Both the position numbers and the translations under genes were made by a program. Positions 57,309 through 64,000 of a stretch of 64,000 bases of DNA are shown piece by piece; position 1 is the first letter of the stretch; each line of letters starts with the position of its first letter. Origin of the DNA: Paenibacillus larvae subsp. larvae (GTDB lineage Bacteria > Bacillota > Bacilli > Paenibacillales > NBRC-103111); assembly GCF_002003265.1 (NCBI RefSeq), contig NZ_CP019687.1, positions 2,588,501 to 2,652,500 on the forward strand, in the 5' to 3' direction. Below the pieces are notes generated by a model. It worked only from the letters and a program-made list of their open reading frames with translations. It made no database searches and was not told the origin of the DNA.

Positions 57309-57316
57309 CGCTTTTT
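57303..57316. promoter_or_regulatory. Catabolite-responsive (cre) site
   Basis: TGTAAACGCTTTTT differs from the cre consensus TGWAARCGYTWNCW only at position 13. It overlaps the -35 box of the iolC promoter, where CcpA binding would repress. Confidence 0.55.
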
Positions 57317-57429
57317 TAAATGAGTTTTAAAGTTCTTTTTTTCACAATTATCTATTCTTACATATTAGAAATGTTTTCTTTATTATTGAATTTTCAGCCA
57401 TTCGTCCTATTTTTCACATAGTTTTCTTC

Positions 57430-57458
57430 TTGCTAATAATTCTATTATCACGTATAGT
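57430..57458 (+). promoter_or_regulatory. Promoter of iolG-iolB
   Basis: TTGCTA (57430-57435) and TATAGT (57453-57458) are 17 bases apart, ending just before the second operator. Confidence 0.65.
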
Positions 57459-57466
57459 AAAAGTGA

Positions 57467-57480
57467 GTTAAGCGCTTTCC
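57467..57480. promoter_or_regulatory. LacI-type operator 2
   Basis: GTTAAGCGCTTTCC repeats the core of operator 1 and lies at about the transcription start of the plus-strand promoter. The spacing between the two centres is 211 bp, compatible with looping. Confidence 0.65.
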
Positions 57481-57516
57481 CTAAATTGAACAATTTGACG
57501 GAAAGCAGGGATGTTT

Positions 57517-58536
57517 ATGCTTCAAGTTGGGATTATCGGTGCGGGACGAATTGGAAAACTTCATGCAGCTAATATTCAGCAAATGAGTCATGTACGTGTA
57601 CGTGCCATTTCGGATGTATGTATTTCAGGGCTGGATAACTGGGCTTCTGAATTAAACATCCCCGTTATAACGAATGATTACCGTGACTTATTAAATGACC
57701 CGGATATTCAGGCAGTTTTTATCTGTTCGCCAACCAGCACTCATGCTTCGATCATTCAAGAGGCCGCTGAAGCAGGTAAACACATATTTTGCGAAAAACC
57801 AATTAGTTTCTCTGTGGAAACAACAAGACAGGCTTTGGAAGCAGTTGAAAAAGCCGGAATCAAGATGCAGGTCGGCTTTAACCGGCGTTTTGACCTTAAT
57901 TTCAAAAAAGCACGGGATGTTGTACAGGCGGGCACGATTGGAATTCCACATTTGCTGCGCATAACATCCCGTGACCCTGAACCGCCTTCACCTGAATATG
58001 TGTCCAAATCGGGCGGTCTGTTCATGGATATGACGATACATGATTTCGACATGGCCCGTTATGTCATGCAAAGTGAAGTGGTTGAAGTCTACGCACAGGG
58101 GGCCAATCTGATCGACCCGAAAATTGGAGAGTTAAACGATATTGACACAGCTGTGATCAACCTTCGTTTTGCTAATGGTGCATTAGGTGTTATAGAAAAC
58201 AGCCGCAAGGCAGTGTATGGCTATGATCAACGTTTGGAAGCTTTCGGTTCAAAAGGGTGTGTATCTATAAACAATGAACGCCCGTCTACAGCCGTTGTAG
58301 CAACCTCTGACGGAGTAGAGATGGATAAGCCGCTTTTTTTCTTTTTGGAACGGTATACACAGGCCTATATCCAGGAAGTTCGGGACTTCGTCCGTTCTAT
58401 CCTATTTAACGAACCTATCGTATGTAATGCCAACGATGGATTACAGGCTGAAAGAATAGCCCGGGCGGCAAAAGAATCACTTGTTTGCCGGCACCCCGTT
58501 ACTCTTGAACTCAAAACACCGGTTATAAACACATAA
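57517..58536 (+). CDS. iolG: myo-Inositol 2-dehydrogenase
   Basis: Oxidises myo-inositol to 2-keto-myo-inositol with NAD+, the first step of the pathway. The 339-residue protein has the Rossmann motif VGIIGAGRIGKLHAANI, the catalytic Lys in EKPISFS near 95 and DMTIHDFDMARYVM near 170, as in IolG. ATG 57517 has AGGG six bases upstream; an ATG at 57511 abuts it. It is divergent from the iolC row and followed by iolB. Confidence 0.93.
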   Translation: MLQVGIIGAGRIGKLHAANIQQMSHVRVRAISDVCISGLDNWASELNIPVITNDYRDLLNDPDIQAVFICSPTSTHASIIQEAAEAGKHIFCEKPISFSVETTRQALEAVEKAGIKMQVGFNRRFDLNFKKARDVVQAGTIGIPHLLRITSRDPEPPSPEYVSKSGGLFMDMTIHDFDMARYVMQSEVVEVYAQGANLIDPKIGELNDIDTAVINLRFANGALGVIENSRKAVYGYDQRLEAFGSKGCVSINNERPSTAVVATSDGVEMDKPLFFFLERYTQAYIQEVRDFVRSILFNEPIVCNANDGLQAERIARAAKESLVCRHPVTLELKTPVINT

Positions 58537-58584
58537 ACAATAAAATAGAGAAATTTATGATACATTCAGTAAGGAGGTTTACAA

Positions 58585-59387
58585 ATGTCTAAATTAATGG
58601 TCAAACCCGAACCAAGAGATGAACATGGAAAGATTATATCCGTAACGCCCCAAAATGCGGGATGGAGATATGTCGGTTTTGAAGTGTACTCTTTGTGCCC
58701 AGGAGAGACCTTGCAGCGGGAGACGAAGGATCAGGAAGCCTGCCTGGTTTTGTTGAGCGGGAAAGCAACAATTAGTACAAAGGAGCAAACGTTCGGCCTG
58801 TTCGGACAAAGAATGAGTGTATTCGAACAGATTCCCCTTACTCTGTTTATGTGCCTAACAATGACTGCTATACAGTTAAGGCCGAGACGCCATTGGAATT
58901 GGCCGTTTGCTTAGCACCGGGAAAAGGAACCTATCCAGCCAGGTTAATCGCTCCTGAAGATGTTGGTGTTGAAACGCGGGGATCCGGAAGTACTCAGCGG
59001 CATATTCATAACATATTGCCCGAGCAGAAAGAGGCGGACAGCTTGCTGGTGGTAGAAGTATTTACACCGGCGGGACATTGGTCGAGTTATCCTCCGCATA
59101 AACATGACCGCGACCGTTTACCGCATGAATCATATCTGGAAGAGACCTATTACCATGAAGTAAATCCTGGACAAGGCTTTGTTATGCAGCGCGTTTATAC
59201 GGATGACCGCTCGCTTGACGAGACGTTAGCCGTTCCTAACCGGCATGTTGTATTAGTTCCCGAAGGATATCATCCTGTATCGGCTCCTCCAGGTTACGAT
59301 TCCTATTATTTAAACGTAATGGCAGGTCCTGTCCGGACATGGAAATTCCATAACGACTCAGACCATGAATGGCTATTTGCCAGGTAG
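58585..59387 (+). pseudogene. iolB: 5-deoxy-glucuronate isomerase, broken by a frameshift
   Basis: Isomerises 5-deoxyglucuronate to 5-dehydro-2-deoxygluconate, the substrate of IolC. The cupin-type protein starts at ATG 58585 (AAGGAGG upstream) and reads to VFEQIPLTLFMCLTM, where the frame is wrong. In the next frame it continues PNNDCYTVKAETPLELAVCL, then HKHDRDRLPHESYLEETYYH with metal-binding His and Glu, to 59387. One more C in CCCC near 58843 would give QIPPYSVYVPNNDCY in one frame, an enzyme of about 267 residues. As read, the pathway is blocked at this step. Confidence 0.88.
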
Positions 59388-59485
59388 ATTGGCCAATTAG
59401 ATTGTTAAGTTAATTGGAAAGTGAAATATGGGAAATTTTCATCTTATTAGCAGAACAGCAGGATCAAAACTTGATCAAACAGTCT

Positions 59486-59518
59486 AAGGAGAATGGGGAT
59501 AGTCCATTCTCCTTTTGT
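59486..59518 (+). terminator. Terminator between iolB and the regulator gene
   Basis: AAGGAGAATGG (59486-59496) and CCATTCTCCTT (59504-59514) pair perfectly around a seven-base loop, followed by TTG. Confidence 0.7.
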
Positions 59519-59580
59519 TGTCTATAATGAATAAAGAAACATAAGTAATTATGGAATGAATGCAGGTAGAGGAGTAAGAG

Positions 59581-60588
59581 ATGAAATCAACCATTTATGA
59601 CGTTGCCAAATCAGCTGGTGTCTCCATCGCCACTGTATCTAAAGTAATCAATCAAACCGGAAATATCAGTGAAAAAACACGGGAGCGTGTTCTTCATACC
59701 ATGAAAGAACTTCAATATCAGCCAAGCGTTGTAGCTTCCGCGCTTACCGGAAAAAAAACATCCACCTTTGGGCTGCTGATCCCGGACCTCGCAAACCCGT
59801 TCTTCGCGGAGGTTGCCCGCAATCTGGAGGATCAGGCCCAAGCTTCCGGTTATAGTATCGTCATGTGCAGTACTGATAACAAGGACCGCAAAGGCCTTGA
59901 ATATATCTCATTGATGCAGCGCAAGCAAATCGATGGACTTATCGTTGCCTGTCAATTTTCAGATTGGTCATTGTTCCGGGACAGTATTGCCGACGATTTT
60001 CCGGTAGTCTTGTTTTCTAAAGATATCCCATCCTTATCTATGCATACAGTTACCGTCGATGATTGTAAAGGCGGATATCAGGCCATTCAGCATCTCGCTT
60101 CCTTAAATCACATCCGCATCGGTATAGTCACGGAGGATAGTCCAAGTGGCGACTACCGTTTGCAAGGAGCAAAGCAAGCTATGAGTGATGCCGGGATTCC
60201 TGTTATTAACGATTGGATTGTAAGGGTGAATTCTTCTATTCAGGAAGCCTTTGAAGGAACATCACGCATATTTGCAATGAAAGAGCGCCCTACAGCTCTA
60301 TTTGCTTGCAATGACCTGCTGGCCATAGGTGCCCTGCAAGCGGCTCAACAATCAGCACTGCGTGTTCCTGAAGATTTATCCATCATCGGATTTGACGATA
60401 CGATTCTGTCCAAAATCGTGATACCCCGATTGACCACAATTTCTCAACCGATTCAAGAAATGGCAAGGGAAACGGTTCAACTACTGCTGCGCCAATCCGA
60501 AAAGCCTGATGTGCCAAAACAAAAGATTGTTTTTCACCCTCAATTGGTTCTAGGACTTTCCTCGCGGCTTTTAGAACAACAATCTTAA
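59581..60588 (+). CDS. LacI-family transcriptional regulator
   Basis: A 335-residue repressor with the LacI HTH (TIYDVAKSAGVSIATVSKVI) at the N-terminus and a periplasmic-binding-protein-like sensor (about 62-330; LFACNDLLAIGALQA near 240, SIIGFDDTILSKIVIPRLTT near 270). It follows the plus-strand iol genes, and the divergent iol promoter has two LacI-type palindromes. It therefore probably regulates the locus, in place of the DeoR-type IolR of Bacillus. The ligand is not known. GAGGAGTAAGAG precedes the ATG. Confidence 0.9.
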   Translation: MKSTIYDVAKSAGVSIATVSKVINQTGNISEKTRERVLHTMKELQYQPSVVASALTGKKTSTFGLLIPDLANPFFAEVARNLEDQAQASGYSIVMCSTDNKDRKGLEYISLMQRKQIDGLIVACQFSDWSLFRDSIADDFPVVLFSKDIPSLSMHTVTVDDCKGGYQAIQHLASLNHIRIGIVTEDSPSGDYRLQGAKQAMSDAGIPVINDWIVRVNSSIQEAFEGTSRIFAMKERPTALFACNDLLAIGALQAAQQSALRVPEDLSIIGFDDTILSKIVIPRLTTISQPIQEMARETVQLLLRQSEKPDVPKQKIVFHPQLVLGLSSRLLEQQS

Positions 60589-60640
60589 TGTAGATATTGA
60601 TTGGTTTCGATTTTAAAAACATAAGGGAACGATTTTATTT

Positions 60641-60754
60641 TTGGCAAATCAACCAGTTGGAATGAAGTCCTTGTTATTACGGTTATTTATTATGTTTGTA
60701 TCTCTATATTATTTGTTCGTAATAAAACTGGTAACAAAAAGAGTTGATAAATGA
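60641..60754 (+). CDS. Possible small membrane peptide (37 aa)
   Basis: From TTG 60641 the frame reads MANQPVGMKSLLLRLFIMFV, giving one hydrophobic helix and a basic end (KLVTKRVDK). AAGGGA lies 12 or more bases upstream. A terminator follows at 60761. No family recognised. Confidence 0.3.
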   Translation: MANQPVGMKSLLLRLFIMFVSLYYLFVIKLVTKRVDK

Positions 60755-60760
60755 TTCTTA

Positions 60761-60788
60761 GGACAGGTGACTTTCACTGTCCTTTTTT
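60761..60788 (+). terminator. Intrinsic terminator after the regulator region
   Basis: GGACAGGTGA and TCACTGTCC pair with a one-base bulge and run into TTTTTTC. The stretch from here to 60960 shows no gene. Confidence 0.7.
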
Positions 60789-60960
60789 CGTCGGGGATTT
60801 CGGTAGATTGGCTTATCTTCCCTTATGCTGGTGGCCGGAAAACAATTCTGGACAATCTTTACCATAAGAGTAGTTGGTTTCTGATATAGTTCTATGTCTC
60901 TAGATGAGAAAAATCGGAGCCATAGGAAATATAATTAGTTGTAAGTGTAGACATAAAACA

Positions 60961-60993
60961 AAAAGCCTCCCTGAAACAAGTCAGGAAGACTTC
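60961..60993 (-). terminator. Terminator of the rRNA operon
   Basis: On the minus strand GTCTTCCTGA...TCAGGGAGGC forms a stem followed by TTTTTGTTTT, just past the 3' end of 5S rRNA. Confidence 0.75.
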
Positions 60994-60997
60994 TTGT

Positions 60998-61115
60998 TGC
61001 TTGGCAACGTCCTACTCTCCCAGGACCCTTCGGTCCAAGTACCATCGGCGCTGGAAGGCTTAACGGCCGTGTTCGGGATGGGTACGCGTGGTTCCCTTCC
61101 GCTATCGTCACCAAA
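60998..61115 (-). rRNA. rrf: 5S ribosomal RNA
   Basis: The minus strand starts with the 5'-end sequence TTTGGTGACGATAGCGGAAG, includes the loop stretch CCCATCCCGAACACG and ends GTTGCCAAGCA. These match the conserved structure of Firmicutes 5S rRNA. It follows 23S rRNA on the same strand with no tRNA in between. Confidence 0.93.
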
Positions 61116-61117
61116 CC

Positions 61118-61269
61118 GGATTTTTCGAAGCATTGCTTCTTCGATCAGACTGCGAGAAAATATCCTACCTTAGACTACCATTTTTGCGAAGCAAAATATG
61201 ACCATTCAGATCGGATTTTTCGAAGCGTTACTGCTTCGATCAGGCTGCGAGAAAATATCCTGCCTTAGA
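61118..61269 (-). repeat. Two near-identical 57-bp copies in the 23S-5S spacer
   Basis: 61118-61174 and 61213-61269 both begin GGATTTTTCGAAGC and end with GCGAGAAAATATCCT.CCTTAGA (dot = variable base). They differ at five positions, in the same orientation, separated by 38 bases. They may form or bound processing stems for the rRNA precursor. Confidence 0.8.
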
Positions 61270-61349
61270 AAAGGCATGCAGCTTGAACCAGCCTCTTGCA
61301 CCCTGAAAACTAGCAGCGAAGCAAAGTGTACTTAGAACAGTTGTTTCTT

Positions 61350-64000
<2,651 letters not shown>

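Noticed and set aside
60998..61349. tRNA genes between 5S and 23S
   Set aside because: No cloverleaf or CCA-type 3' end is visible; only the repeated spacer blocks are present.

Overview
The window reads as part of a Firmicutes chromosome, most likely Paenibacillus and plausibly P. larvae. The evidence is the purEKBCSQLFMNHD gene order, a dgkB-rlmD pair, YerC/YerB-type proteins, Shine-Dalgarno-rich starts and Paenibacillaceae-like rRNA. The species name is inference. About 2.65 kb of a 23S rRNA gene and a 5S rRNA gene fill the right end, both on the minus strand.

Layout. Positions 1-7.4 kb form a defence region: the start of an unrecognised protein at the left edge, then a complete type I restriction-modification operon (hsdM-hsdS-hsdR, minus strand). 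Positions 7.4-24.7 kb are an accessory region. It holds a type I toxin-antitoxin module, an IS256-family remnant and a class II lanthipeptide cluster (luxR-type regulator, subtilisin-like protease, ABC ATPase and permease, precursor peptide, LanM). After these come a transposase/integrase relic, an ankyrin fragment, an intact chemotaxis receptor and a nested scar of IS3-family and phage pieces that has destroyed a type III-like methylase gene but left its Res helicase intact. Two direct repeats of about 100 bp (79% identical by eye), each with a fragment resembling the 3' end of rlmD, bracket the lanthipeptide segment.

Positions 24.8-47.9 kb are core chromosome: rlmD, dgkB, a CbiX-like chelatase gene, yerC, a Gly/Pro-rich gene with a frameshift, a DUF3048 lipoprotein, a DCC-family protein, a Nudix-like protein, small ORFs, and the purine operon. 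The purine operon runs on the minus strand behind paired PurR boxes, a guanine-type purine riboswitch and a riboswitch-linked terminator. Its products carry PRPP to IMP, but purH and purL are each split by a one-base frameshift.

Positions 47.9-60.6 kb hold a nitrilase-family gene and a divergent myo-inositol catabolic locus. On the minus strand lie iolC-iolA-iolD-iolE, a second Gfo/Idh/MocA dehydrogenase and a sodium-solute symporter. On the plus strand lie iolG, iolB (frameshifted) and a LacI-family regulator. The divergent promoter carries two AAGCGCTT palindromes and a cre-like site.

The most distinctive content is the lanthipeptide cluster. Its precursor has the GDVQAE/TTP processing junction of enterococcal cytolysin and a CylLL-like C-terminal half. 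The first ring cysteine is replaced, there is no LanT-type exporter, and the protease has no signal peptide. Four genes (purH, purL, iolB and the Gly/Pro-rich gene) break at one-base length changes in homopolymer runs, which points to sequencing error or replication slippage rather than ordinary decay.
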